DNA of 64,000 nt from G963691835 sp963691835 (GTDB lineage Bacteria; Pseudomonadota; Alphaproteobacteria; Thalassobaculales; Thalassobaculaceae), in assembly GCA_963691835.1 (NCBI GenBank), contig OY829383.1:2108001-2172000 (forward strand). Direction: 5' to 3'. Position numbers and translations under genes: made by a program. The notes below the pieces were generated by a model. The model worked only from the letters and a program-made list of their open reading frames with translations, was not told the DNA's origin and ran no database searches. Numbering within the stretch: the first letter of the stretch is position 1; the number at the start of each line of letters is the position of its first letter. Of the stretch, positions 8,787 through 17,361 are shown one piece after another.

Positions 8787-9054
8787 GCGCGGCGTTTCCG
8801 GCAGTTGCGGAGTTTCGATCAGGGGCTGTTCGCCCGGGTCGGTCCGCGGATACTAGACGTCCGCTTCCGGCTTGTCGCGGCCCGCTCTCCCAGGTAACGA
8901 TCATCCATCGGCCCGGGACACGCTGGACGTGACGGGCGTTCTTGGGGAACCGGATAGATCCAACCGGATATCCGCGTCGATCACCGGGCCGCACGGCGCC
9001 AGTCGCTCCGGCCTCGTGCGCGATCGGCGGTATTGCGGCGCGAGGGGAGAAGAC
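8787..9054. other. Divergent intergenic region upstream of the cob operon
   Basis: 268 bases between the divergent isomerase gene and cbiX, expected to hold the promoter of the cobalamin operon. The only clear signal is the Shine-Dalgarno GAGGGGAGA at 9042-9050 ahead of the cbiX ATG. A GGGGAACCGG segment near 8944 faintly recalls the cobalamin riboswitch core, but I cannot find a B12 box or the paired GGTG element, so I do not call a riboswitch. Confidence 0.5.
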
Positions 9055-10179
9055 ATGGGTGGCAAGACGGGCGTGATGCTCTGCGGGCACGGCAGCCGGG
9101 ATGTGGCGGCGGTCACGGAATTCGCCAATCTTTCGAAAACGCTAACGGCCCGGCTTTCGGAGTACGAGGTCGAGTACGGCTATCTTGAGTTCGCGACGCC
9201 GATCATCCGCACCGGCCTCGACAAACTGCGGGAGCGGGGCGTCAGCGACGTATTGGCCGTCCCGGGCATGCTGTTCGCCGCCGGGCACGCCAAGAACGAC
9301 ATCCCGTCCGTGCTCAACACCTACCAGGCGGGGCAGACCGACCTTCAGATCCGCTATGGCCGGGAACTCGGGATCGATCCGAAGATGCTGAAGGCGGCGT
9401 CCGACCGGGTGGAAGAGGCGCTGGCGTCGGTTAGTGACGACATCCCCCGGCACGAAACCATGCTGGTGGTTGTCGGCCGTGGCGCGTCCGACCCCGATGC
9501 CAACTCCAACGTGGCAAAAGTCATGCGGATGCTATGGGAAGGCATGGGCTTTGGCTGGGGGGAGACCGCCTACTCAGGTGTGACCTTCCCGCTGGTGGAG
9601 CCCGCGCTGGAGCATGCGACGCGTCTTGGCTACAAACGGATCGTGGTGTTTCCGTACTTCCTGTTCACCGGCGTGCTGGTGCGCCGGATTTACGAGTACA
9701 CGGATCTCGTCGCCGCGAAGTATCCGGAGATCGAGTTCGTGAAGGCGCCCTACCTCAACGACCATCCGATGGTGGTCGAGACGTTCGTCGACCGGCTGCG
9801 GGAGATCGTGGACGGCACGGGGAACATGAATTGCCAGATGTGCAAATACCGGACCCAGGTCCTTGGGTTCGAGGCGGAGCTCGGCCTGCCCCAAGAAAGC
9901 CACCACCACCACGTTGAGGGCATTGGAACCGGGGACGGCGAGGCGGAGCACAGTCACGACCACGACCATGGGCACAGCCACGATCACGGACACGGTCATC
10001 ATCATCATGGCCACAGCCATGATCACGATCACAGCCATGATCACGGGCACGGTCACGACCACGGGCACGACCATGGGCATGACCACGGCCACGGCCACGG
10101 GCATGATCATCACCACCATCCCTATCCGCACGCGGATCACCCGCTCGGGCCCAAGACGCTCCGGTCCGAGATCGGCTGA
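9055..10179 (+). CDS. cbiX: Sirohydrochlorin cobaltochelatase CbiX, long form with His-rich tail
   Basis: Inserts Co2+ into sirohydrochlorin at the start of the early-cobalt route. 374 residues: two CbiX/SirB half-domains (GHGSRD near 9; RGASDPDANSN near 143), then a MxCxxC motif (Met258, Cys260, Cys263), as in the Bacillus megaterium long CbiX where it binds a 4Fe-4S cluster, then a tail from residue 283 in which roughly half the residues are His in HDH/HGH repeats. The tail probably binds or stores cobalt/nickel. The ATG at 9055 follows a strong Shine-Dalgarno; an upstream frame to 8872 has no homology. First gene of the cob operon. Confidence 0.95.
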   Translation: MGGKTGVMLCGHGSRDVAAVTEFANLSKTLTARLSEYEVEYGYLEFATPIIRTGLDKLRERGVSDVLAVPGMLFAAGHAKNDIPSVLNTYQAGQTDLQIRYGRELGIDPKMLKAASDRVEEALASVSDDIPRHETMLVVVGRGASDPDANSNVAKVMRMLWEGMGFGWGETAYSGVTFPLVEPALEHATRLGYKRIVVFPYFLFTGVLVRRIYEYTDLVAAKYPEIEFVKAPYLNDHPMVVETFVDRLREIVDGTGNMNCQMCKYRTQVLGFEAELGLPQESHHHHVEGIGTGDGEAEHSHDHDHGHSHDHGHGHHHHGHSHDHDHSHDHGHGHDHGHDHGHDHGHGHGHDHHHHPYPHADHPLGPKTLRSEIG

Positions 10180-10191
10180 CCGGAGACGCCG

Positions 10192-10836
10192 ATGGCGGCA
10201 GCACCCCCTTATCTGAAGGATCCGGCGGAAATCTACCGGCAATCTTTCGCCACCGTCGAAGCGGAGGCGGGGGACGTTTTGGCGTCTCTCGACCCGAATG
10301 AAGCAGCGGTCGCGCGCCGTCTGATCCACGCCTGCGGGATGATCGATGTGGCGGAGAGCCTTCGGTTCGCCGGTGACGGCGTGGCGAGAGGGATTGCGGC
10401 GCTGGCGGCGGGTGCGCCCGTTCTTGCGGACTGCCGCATGGTCGCCGCCGGGATTGACGCGACCCGGACGGGCGGTTCGGAGATCATCTGTACCTTGAAC
10501 GATCCGGACGTGCCGACCCGCGCGTTGGCGGAGAAAACAACGCGCTCCGCCGCTCAGGTGGCCCTTTGGCGGCCACATCTGGAGGGTGCGGTGGTCGCCA
10601 TCGGCAACGCGCCCACCGCGCTGTTCCGGTTGATGGAGGAGATCGAGGCGGGGGCGCCGATGCCGGCCGTGATCCTCGGTTTTCCTGTTGGGTTCATCGG
10701 TGCCGCCGAGTCGAAGGACGCACTCGCCGATACCGATCTTCCCCAAGTCACCCTGCTTGGCCGACGGGGGGGCAGTGCCTTGGCGGCCGCGGCGGTGAAC
10801 GCGTTGCTTCGCCTCTCCCGGGATGAGCCTCAATGA
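10192..10836 (+). CDS. cobH: Precorrin-8X/cobalt-precorrin-8 methylmutase
   Basis: Moves the C11 methyl to C12 to give (hydrogeno)cobyrinate. 214 residues, the usual length, with the conserved catalytic His46 in RRLIHACGM, plus ESLRF and GGSEIICTLNDP. Equivalent to CbiC; in this cluster the substrate is presumably the cobalt form. It starts 12 bases after cbiX and its stop overlaps the cobL start by four bases. Confidence 0.95.
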   Translation: MAAAPPYLKDPAEIYRQSFATVEAEAGDVLASLDPNEAAVARRLIHACGMIDVAESLRFAGDGVARGIAALAAGAPVLADCRMVAAGIDATRTGGSEIICTLNDPDVPTRALAEKTTRSAAQVALWRPHLEGAVVAIGNAPTALFRLMEEIEAGAPMPAVILGFPVGFIGAAESKDALADTDLPQVTLLGRRGGSALAAAAVNALLRLSRDEPQ

Positions 10837-12086
10837 GTGCCGTGGAACTGGCCCGTACGGATGCCTGGCTGACGGTTATCGGCATCGGAGAAGATGGACT
10901 TTCCGGCCTATCGGCGGCCCGCCGGGCGGAGATCGCGGCGGCGGAGGTTCTGATCGGCGGAGAACGCCATCTGGCCATGGTGCCTGCGGATGAGAATCCG
11001 CAGGCCGAACGGCTGCCGTGGCCCTCCCCTCTTCGGGCTCTGGTGGAGCAGGTTCGTGGCTACCGGGGACGGCGAACGGTGGTTCTGGCCACAGGTGACC
11101 CAATGTGTTTCGGTATCGGAACGACTTTAGGCCGTGAGGTTCCGTTACAGGAGATGCGGATCCACCCGGCCCCCTCCGCCCATGCATTGCTTTGCGCCCG
11201 GATGGGGTGGCCGCTCGACAGGACGTCCTTGGTCACGCTCCACGGCCGTCCTCTCGCGCTTTTGGCGCTCCATCTTCAGCCTGGCGCACGCCTCATTCTG
11301 TTGTCGGCGGACGCAACCACGCCCGCGGCCGTCGCCGCCTATCTGGCCGAACGCGGCTGGGGGGACAGCGCCCTGACCGTGTACGAGCATATGGATGGCA
11401 CCGCCGAGCGGCGCCTGGACGGGGTCGCTGCGCGCTGGTCCCATGGGCCGGGGGCCGATCTCAACGCCATCGCCGTTGAGTGTGTGGCGGGTCCAGAGGC
11501 TTGGATCGCCTCGGCAGTCCCAGGTCTTCCCGATGAGCTTTTCCAGAACGACGGCCAACTCACCAAGGCGGAGGTTCGCGCCGCCACCCTTGCCGCCTTG
11601 GGGCCTGGACCCGGTCAGGTTCTTTGGGATGTGGGCGCGGGCTCCGGCTCGATCGGCATCGAGTGGCTTCGGTCGAGCCCTAACGGTAAGGCCGTGGCAA
11701 TCGAGCCGGTTGCGGAGAGGCGGGCGTTCGCCGCCGCAAATGCCGAAGCGTTGGGCGTGCCCATGCTCCGCATAGTCGAGGGTCGGGCGCCTTCCGCTTT
11801 CGAGGGGCTGCCCACACCGGATGCGATCTTCATCGGCGGTGGGATTTCGGCACCGGGCCTTGTGGCGCGATGCTGGGCGGCACTGCGCCCGGGGGGCCGT
11901 TTGGTGGCGAACGTGGTGACCCTTGAAGGGGAATCCGCACTGGCGTCGGCGCTTGACCAGTATGGCGGTGAGATGTCCCGCACCCATGTTGAGCGGCTGG
12001 AGAAAGTTGGGCCTTTTCGCGGTTGGCGCTCGCTCATGACGGTGACGCGCTGGCGGGCGGTGAAACCGCATGGAGACGGCTTATGA
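10833..12086 (+). CDS. cobL: Precorrin-6B methyltransferase CobL (CbiE-CbiT fusion)
   Basis: Methylates C5 and C15 and decarboxylates the C12 acetate. 417 residues: a tetrapyrrole-methylase domain (CbiE) at about 10-215 with GIGEDGLSG and ATGDPMCFGIG, then a CbiT class I methyltransferase domain at about 240-410 with the SAM loop DVGAGSGSIG at 266-275 and IFIGGG. Fused CobL is common in proteobacteria, including those using early cobalt insertion. It overlaps both neighbours by four bases. Confidence 0.95.
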   Translation: MSAVELARTDAWLTVIGIGEDGLSGLSAARRAEIAAAEVLIGGERHLAMVPADENPQAERLPWPSPLRALVEQVRGYRGRRTVVLATGDPMCFGIGTTLGREVPLQEMRIHPAPSAHALLCARMGWPLDRTSLVTLHGRPLALLALHLQPGARLILLSADATTPAAVAAYLAERGWGDSALTVYEHMDGTAERRLDGVAARWSHGPGADLNAIAVECVAGPEAWIASAVPGLPDELFQNDGQLTKAEVRAATLAALGPGPGQVLWDVGAGSGSIGIEWLRSSPNGKAVAIEPVAERRAFAAANAEALGVPMLRIVEGRAPSAFEGLPTPDAIFIGGGISAPGLVARCWAALRPGGRLVANVVTLEGESALASALDQYGGEMSRTHVERLEKVGPFRGWRSLMTVTRWRAVKPHGDGL

Positions 12087-12790
12087 CGGCAGGACGGCTC
12101 ACCGGGGTCGGTGTTGGGCCGGGCGATCCGGAGCTGTTGACGCTGAAGGCTGCCCGTCTGATTGGGGAGGCGGACGTTATCGCCTATCCCGCCACGGAAA
12201 CCGGCGACAGCCTCGCCCGGCGGATTGCGGCACCCCACATTCCAAGTGGCCGGATGGAGATACCCATCGTGATTCCGATCCAGACGGGAACCCATCCGGA
12301 CGAGCGGGTCTATGACGCCGCCGCCGACCAGCTTTCCGCTGAGATCTCGCAAGGACGCTCCGTTGTGGTGCTGTGCGAGGGGGATCCGTTCTTCTACGGC
12401 TCTTTCATGTACCTCTTCGGCCGGATGGCGGCGACGGCAACCGTTGACGTCGTCCCCGGCGTGTCGTCCCCGATGGCGTGCGCGGCCGCTGTCGGCTCAC
12501 CGTTGGTATCCCGGAATGATATTCTGACCATTTTGCCGGCGCCGCTTCCGGACACAGTGCTCGAAAGCCGCCTCGCGGAGACCGATGCGGCCGTCATCAT
12601 GAAGCTGGGGCGCCATTTCGGCCGGATGCGGGCGCTGCTGGCGCGTCTCGGGCTCAGCGACAGGGCGCACTATGTGGAGCGTGCGACCATGGACACCCAG
12701 CGCATCCTGCCTCTGGACGCACTGGATCCAGACACGGTGCCGTACTTCTCGATGATCCTCGTTCACCGGCGGGGCGAGGCCTGGGCATGA
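12083..12790 (+). CDS. cobI: Precorrin-2/cobalt-factor II C20-methyltransferase
   Basis: Adds the C20 methyl after cobalt insertion (CbiL role). 235 residues with the methylase loop GVGPGDPELLTLKA at about 8-21, CEGDPFFYGSFMY near 93 and VVPGVSS near 124. The ATG at 12083 overlaps the cobL stop as ATGA; an in-frame upstream start lies deep in cobL and is rejected. Its stop overlaps the start of the cbiG-cobJ fusion. Confidence 0.95.
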   Translation: MTAGRLTGVGVGPGDPELLTLKAARLIGEADVIAYPATETGDSLARRIAAPHIPSGRMEIPIVIPIQTGTHPDERVYDAAADQLSAEISQGRSVVVLCEGDPFFYGSFMYLFGRMAATATVDVVPGVSSPMACAAAVGSPLVSRNDILTILPAPLPDTVLESRLAETDAAVIMKLGRHFGRMRALLARLGLSDRAHYVERATMDTQRILPLDALDPDTVPYFSMILVHRRGEAWA

Positions 12791-14622
12791 CCGCGCTTGG
12801 AGCCAAACCGGCGGTGATAGCCGTATCGGTCTCGGGCCTCTCGGTCGGGCGCCGGATCGCGGACGAACTGGGTGCTGCGTTGGAAGGGCGCGCAGCACCT
12901 GCGGATCGGCTGGTCGACGCGACCGCACCGCGTCTGCGTCAGCATTTTGGCGATGGCACCCCCCTTATCATCGTGGGCGCGCTCGGGATCGCGGTCCGCG
13001 TTCTGGGTCCGCTCGCTGCTGAAAAACGGGAGGAGCCGCCGGTTGTGGTCGTTGCCGAGGACGGGTCTGCCGTCATCCCGGTTCTGGGAGGCCATCGCGG
13101 CGCGAATGCGCTTGCCGAAGAGATCGGCGAGCTTCTGCGAGCAGCTCCCGCGATCACAACGGCAACGGATCTGGCCTTTGGCGTTGCGCTGGACGACCCT
13201 CCCCGGGGATGGCACTTGGCCAATCCGGAGGTCTATGGGGCTTTTGCGGCCCGCCTTCTCGCCGGTGAGACGGTTTCGGTCAGTCAGTCCATTGCTTGGC
13301 TACAGGATGCCGGATTGCCCTCCTCTGAGCCCGGTCACGTTGCGCCGTTGAGGATAGACGCGACCGATGAAGCGGCTCAATCGGATGCGGATCGGCTCGT
13401 CTATCATCCTGAGACCTTGGCCGTCGGGGTCGGGTGCGAGCGTGACACGCCCCCCGAAGCGGTGGAGGCGCTTGTGAGGGAAACGTTGGCCGAGGCGGGT
13501 CTGTCCCCCGCGTCGGTCGCGTGCGTCGTCTCCGTTGACGTAAAAGCGGATGAGGTTGCCCTCCACACCGTTGCGGCATCGCTGGTACGGCCTGCCCGAT
13601 TTTTCACGCCTGAGCGGTTGGAAGAAGAAACTCCGCGCTTGGCCACGCCCTCGGAGCTGGTCTTCCGCGAGGTCGGATGCCATGGCGTCTCGGAAGGGGC
13701 CGCCTTGGCCGCGGCTGGGGCGGACGCCGAGTTGATCGTGCCGAAACGGGTCAAAGGTCAGGCAACGTGCGCCATAGCGCGGGCGTCCGCACCGATTGAT
13801 CCCAACCTGATCGGGCAAGCCCGGGGGCATCTGAGCTTGGTCGGGATCGGGCCGGGTGACCCCTCTCACCGCTTGCCCGCTGCGGATGCCGCCCTTGCTA
13901 AGGCCGACGCCGTGGTCGGGTACGGCCTCTACCTGGATCTGCTGGGCCCGTTGATCGAGCATGCGGAGCGGTTTGATCTGCCCCTTGGCAAGGAAGCGGA
14001 TCGGGCGCGCCTTGCGCTTGATCTTGCCGCCGGGGGCCGGACTGTGGCTCTTGTCTCGTCTGGCGATATCGGCATCTACGCCATGGCAACGCTGGTGTTC
14101 GAGGTGCTCGACCGGGAACCGGACACCCACCGCAGTCGTGTCGAAGTCGAAACGATTCCAGGGGTGTCGGCGATGCAGGTTTGTGCGGCCAGTATCGGCG
14201 CACCGCTCGGCCATGACTTCTGTGCGATCTCCCTTTCAGACCTTCTGACGCCCTGGGAGGCCATCGAGCGCCGTCTGGAGGCGGCGGGGGCGGCCGATTT
14301 CGTGATCTCCCTCTACAACCCTGTCTCTCTCCGGCGGCGCACACAGATCGACCGGGCGCGGAAGATCCTCTTAGCCAGCAGACCCGCCGACACCCCTGTT
14401 GTGCTCGGCCGGGAACTGGGCCGGCCGGGGGAGACCGTTGAGGTGATCCGGCTGAAGGACTTGGGTCCGGACCTCCCGCCGGAGCGGCTGGATATGCTGA
14501 CCGTGGTGGTCATCGGCGCCAGCAGCAGCCGGATTGTCCAACATGGCGGCGGGACCCGGCTCTACACGCCACGCGGCTACAGTGTCGGCGCCGATAGTCC
14601 GCTTAGGAAATCAGGGACATGA
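12787..14622 (+). CDS. CbiG-CobJ fusion: cobalt-precorrin-5A hydrolase/precorrin-3B C17-methyltransferase
   Basis: 611 residues joining two enzymes. Residues 1-337 are CbiG: IIVGALGIAVRVLGPL, VIPVLGGHRGAN (97-107) and the CobE/CbiG C-terminal part (LAVGVGCERDT near 211; CHGVSEGAAL near 298). CbiG opens the delta-lactone and releases acetaldehyde in the anaerobic route. Residues 347-611 are CobJ/CbiH with GIGPGDPSHRLPAA, SSGDIGIYAMA and SLYNPVS, which performs ring contraction. The two parts act in consecutive phases, so fusion may channel an unstable intermediate. CbiG is evidence against the oxygen-dependent CobG route. Four-base overlaps at both ends. Confidence 0.92.
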   Translation: MTALGAKPAVIAVSVSGLSVGRRIADELGAALEGRAAPADRLVDATAPRLRQHFGDGTPLIIVGALGIAVRVLGPLAAEKREEPPVVVVAEDGSAVIPVLGGHRGANALAEEIGELLRAAPAITTATDLAFGVALDDPPRGWHLANPEVYGAFAARLLAGETVSVSQSIAWLQDAGLPSSEPGHVAPLRIDATDEAAQSDADRLVYHPETLAVGVGCERDTPPEAVEALVRETLAEAGLSPASVACVVSVDVKADEVALHTVAASLVRPARFFTPERLEEETPRLATPSELVFREVGCHGVSEGAALAAAGADAELIVPKRVKGQATCAIARASAPIDPNLIGQARGHLSLVGIGPGDPSHRLPAADAALAKADAVVGYGLYLDLLGPLIEHAERFDLPLGKEADRARLALDLAAGGRTVALVSSGDIGIYAMATLVFEVLDREPDTHRSRVEVETIPGVSAMQVCAASIGAPLGHDFCAISLSDLLTPWEAIERRLEAAGAADFVISLYNPVSLRRRTQIDRARKILLASRPADTPVVLGRELGRPGETVEVIRLKDLGPDLPPERLDMLTVVVIGASSSRIVQHGGGTRLYTPRGYSVGADSPLRKSGT

Positions 14623-15404
14623 CGGTTCATTTTATCGGTGCGGGGCCGGGCGACCCTGATCTTCTGACCCTCAAGGCCCGGGATCTGATCGCCCGCTGTC
14701 CGGTTTGCCTCTACGCCGGATCTCTGGTGCCCGAGGCAGTGATAGCCCACGCCCCGTCGGGCGCTCGGGTGATCGACACGGCACCAATGACCCTGGACGA
14801 GATCATCGCCGAGTGCCGGTCGGCGCATGAGGCGGGCCACGACGTCGCGCGCGTCCACTCCGGCGACCCCTCGCTCTACGGTGCGATCGCGGAGCAGATT
14901 CGTCGCCTGCGGGCGCTGGATATCCCGTTCGACATCACGCCCGGGGTGCCCGCCTATGCCGCCGCCGCGGCGGCACTTGGCCGGGAACTGACCCTTCCAT
15001 CCGTATCCCAGACCGTGATCCTGACCCGCACCGCCATGAAATCCAGCGACATGCCGCCGGGCGAGGAACTGGAGGTGCTTGGGCGGTCCGGTGCGACGTT
15101 GGCCATTCATCTCTCGATCCGGAATCTCCGGCATGTCCGCCGCACGCTGGAGCCCTACTACGGGGACGACTGCCCAGTGGTAATCGCCTACAGGGTCGGC
15201 TGGCCGGACCAAGCCTTCCTTCACGGCACGCTTGGCGACATCCAGGAGAAGGTCCGCGCCTCCAAGATCACCCGTACGGCGTTGATTCTGGTGGGCCGGG
15301 TGCTGGGTGAGGCGGCATTCGACGACAGCGCGCTCTATGACTCGTCCCACGTGCACGTGCTTCGGCCGACCCGGGGCGTGGACGCGTCAAAGGAGACGGC
15401 GTAG
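14619..15404 (+). CDS. cobM: Precorrin-4/cobalt-precorrin-4 C11-methyltransferase
   Basis: Adds the C11 methyl (CbiF role). 261 residues, standard length, with the SAM loop FIGAGPGDPDLLTLKARDLI at 5-24, YAGSLVP near 33, HSGDPSLYGAI near 83 and PGVPAYAAAAAALG near 109. Last gene of the plus-strand cob operon; its end overlaps the end of the opposing cobK by 18 bases. Confidence 0.96.
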   Translation: MTVHFIGAGPGDPDLLTLKARDLIARCPVCLYAGSLVPEAVIAHAPSGARVIDTAPMTLDEIIAECRSAHEAGHDVARVHSGDPSLYGAIAEQIRRLRALDIPFDITPGVPAYAAAAAALGRELTLPSVSQTVILTRTAMKSSDMPPGEELEVLGRSGATLAIHLSIRNLRHVRRTLEPYYGDDCPVVIAYRVGWPDQAFLHGTLGDIQEKVRASKITRTALILVGRVLGEAAFDDSALYDSSHVHVLRPTRGVDASKETA

Positions 15405-16175
15405 CTGGTCTTCCAACTCCTCAACCGAGTGGCAGGCGTGCTGCGGGTTTGCGGATGCGGGCCGCCGGATCATGATGACGGGCAGTCCCAAACGCCGGGC
15501 GACCACGATCTTGGCCACACTGGCGTCACCACCAGCGTTTCGGGCGAGAACGACGGACACGCCTTCCCGCTCGAAAAGAAAATGTTCCGCTTCCGCATTG
15601 AATGGGCCCCGGTCGATGATGGGGGTCATCGCTTGGCTGGGATAGGGGGACGCGGGCGGATCGACAACCCGAACGCGCCACCGTAGGTCCTCGCGCTTCC
15701 GTACGGCGGGATAGAGGCTCTCGAGCCGCTGCGCGCCAAGTGCCACCAAGATCGTCGTGCCGGACGGCGGGTCCTGGGCGAGAACGGCATTGCCAGCCTC
15801 ACCTTCGTCGCCGACATCGATCCAAACGTCTCCGGGCTCGGGTGTCCACGGCGCGCGGGTCAGGCGGAGGGCGGGAATCCCGGCCGTCCGGGCCGCGGTT
15901 ACCGCGTTGTCGCCGATGGTGAGAGCAAAGGGGTGTGTGGCATCGATCAGAGCTGTGATCCGATGCTCGACGAGCCACGCGGCCAGTCCCTCCGGTCCCC
16001 CAAACCCGCCGATCCGATGATCCCCCGGTACCGGTGCCGGGCTTTCCGTCCGTCCTGCGAACGATGTGACCGGGACCGCGAGATCGCCCGCTTCAAGCGC
16101 TGCCGCCAAGGCACGGGCTTCCGAGGTGCCGCCCAAGATGAGGACCGGCGGTTTCGCTCGAGATCCGGTTGTCAC
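15387..16175 (-). CDS. cobK: Precorrin-6A/cobalt-precorrin-6A reductase
   Basis: Reduces precorrin-6A with NADPH (CbiJ role). 262 residues with the nucleotide loop LILGGTSEARALAAAL at 13-28, IDATHPFA near 95 and VVLARNAGGDASVAKI near the C-terminus. The start is a GTG at 16175 that overlaps the cbiD stop (GTGA). cobK and cbiD form a two-gene minus-strand unit facing the main operon. Confidence 0.93.
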   Translation of the reverse strand: MTTGSRAKPPVLILGGTSEARALAAALEAGDLAVPVTSFAGRTESPAPVPGDHRIGGFGGPEGLAAWLVEHRITALIDATHPFALTIGDNAVTAARTAGIPALRLTRAPWTPEPGDVWIDVGDEGEAGNAVLAQDPPSGTTILVALGAQRLESLYPAVRKREDLRWRVRVVDPPASPYPSQAMTPIIDRGPFNAEAEHFLFEREGVSVVLARNAGGDASVAKIVVARRLGLPVIMIRRPASANPQHACHSVEELEDQLRRLL

Positions 16176-17290
16176 GACGGATCCTCTGCCCCGTCGCGCG
16201 CTTCGCCGACAATCCGGCCCCCGCGGTCGACGACCAGCATTTCCACCGCGACGGGCGCTCCGTCGAGGACCTCTAGGGCTTTCTGGCGCGCCTCCTGGGC
16301 CACCCGGTCGGCCAACGGCAGCCCGGCTTCCGTCGCCATTTCCAAGACCTGACCGGCGGTGTTGGCGCCACGCGCCTCTGTGACCAGGTCTTCCGCCGCG
16401 CCGAGGGACATGAGTTGGTCCGCCAACCGGTCCAGATCCACCTGGCTGCGGCCGGAATGCAAGTCCAGATGTCCCGCTGCAAGCTTCGAGAGCTTCGCGA
16501 ATCCGCCCGCCATGGTGAGTTTGGGCAGCGGGTGCGCTCGCAAGTACTTGAGGAGACCACCCGCGAAGTCCCCCATATCCAGAAAGGACGTCGCTGGGAG
16601 GTCGTAGCGGGACGCGATGGCTTTCTCGGAGGCGTTGCCCGTCGCGGCGGCCACGTGCGGGGCGTCCGTCGCCCGGGCGACGTCGATTCCCCGGTGTATC
16701 GAGTGAATCCAGGCCGCACAGGAGTAGGGGATGACGACACCTGTCGTCCCGAGGATGGAAATCCCACCAACGATCCCAAGCCTTGGGTTCCAGGTCTTTT
16801 CGGCGAGCGCTTCGCCATCTGGAACGGAAATTTCGACGACCACGTCTCCGGAGCCGCCGAAATGTGCCGCCACTTCGGCCACCGCCGCCCGGATCATCTC
16901 GCGGGGGACCGGGTTAATCGCAGGCTCCCCCGGCGGGATCGGAAGGCCCGGCTTGGTCACGGTCCCAACCCCGACCCCAGCCCGGAACGTGACACCGGAG
17001 CCTGGCGGGCCCGCTGTGACGGCTGCTTGGATTAAGGCGCCATGGGTCACGTCTGGGTCGTCGCCCGCATCCTTTACCACCCCCGCCAGCGCGCGCCCGT
17101 CCTCCAGCGTCTCAACCGCAAGCGCGAAGGCGGGCTGTTGGCCCTTCGGTAGGGTGACTTCCACCGGGTCTGGGAATCGGCCAACCAGCAGGGCGGTATA
17201 GGCGGCTTTGGTCGCGGCGGTGGCGCAGGCCCCCGTCGTCCATCCCCGGCGCAATTCCCCGCCTTCTGTCTCCGTCGGCCGTCGGCCCAT
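16172..17290 (-). CDS. cbiD: Cobalt-precorrin-5B C1-methyltransferase CbiD
   Basis: Methylates C1 in the early-cobalt route, replacing CobF of the aerobic route. 372 residues with the CbiD hallmark RRGWTTGACATAATKAA (14-30), LPKGQQPAF, a glycine-rich VGVGTVTKPGL and GGISILGTTGVV. The ATG at 17290 gives the usual short leader before the TTGACAT motif; another in-frame start at 17332 is possible. It is divergent from cobA, with about 70 bases for two promoters. Confidence 0.94.
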   Translation of the reverse strand: MGRRPTETEGGELRRGWTTGACATAATKAAYTALLVGRFPDPVEVTLPKGQQPAFALAVETLEDGRALAGVVKDAGDDPDVTHGALIQAAVTAGPPGSGVTFRAGVGVGTVTKPGLPIPPGEPAINPVPREMIRAAVAEVAAHFGGSGDVVVEISVPDGEALAEKTWNPRLGIVGGISILGTTGVVIPYSCAAWIHSIHRGIDVARATDAPHVAAATGNASEKAIASRYDLPATSFLDMGDFAGGLLKYLRAHPLPKLTMAGGFAKLSKLAAGHLDLHSGRSQVDLDRLADQLMSLGAAEDLVTEARGANTAGQVLEMATEAGLPLADRVAQEARQKALEVLDGAPVAVEMLVVDRGGRIVGEARDGAEDPS

Positions 17291-17361
17291 GTCGCGTCTC
17301 GTATAGCCTTTCGTCGCCGACAGGCTAGGCACGCGGAGGCCGGCCGGGCTAGCCTTCTCTT

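Noticed and set aside
8787..9054. Cobalamin riboswitch ahead of cbiX
   Set aside because: One GGGGAACCGG segment looks faintly similar, but the B12 box and GGTG core are missing on either strand.
9949..10130. CRISPR-like or satellite repeat
   Set aside because: The repetition is codon-level (His/Asp/Gly) within the cbiX tail, with no spacers and no fixed repeat unit.
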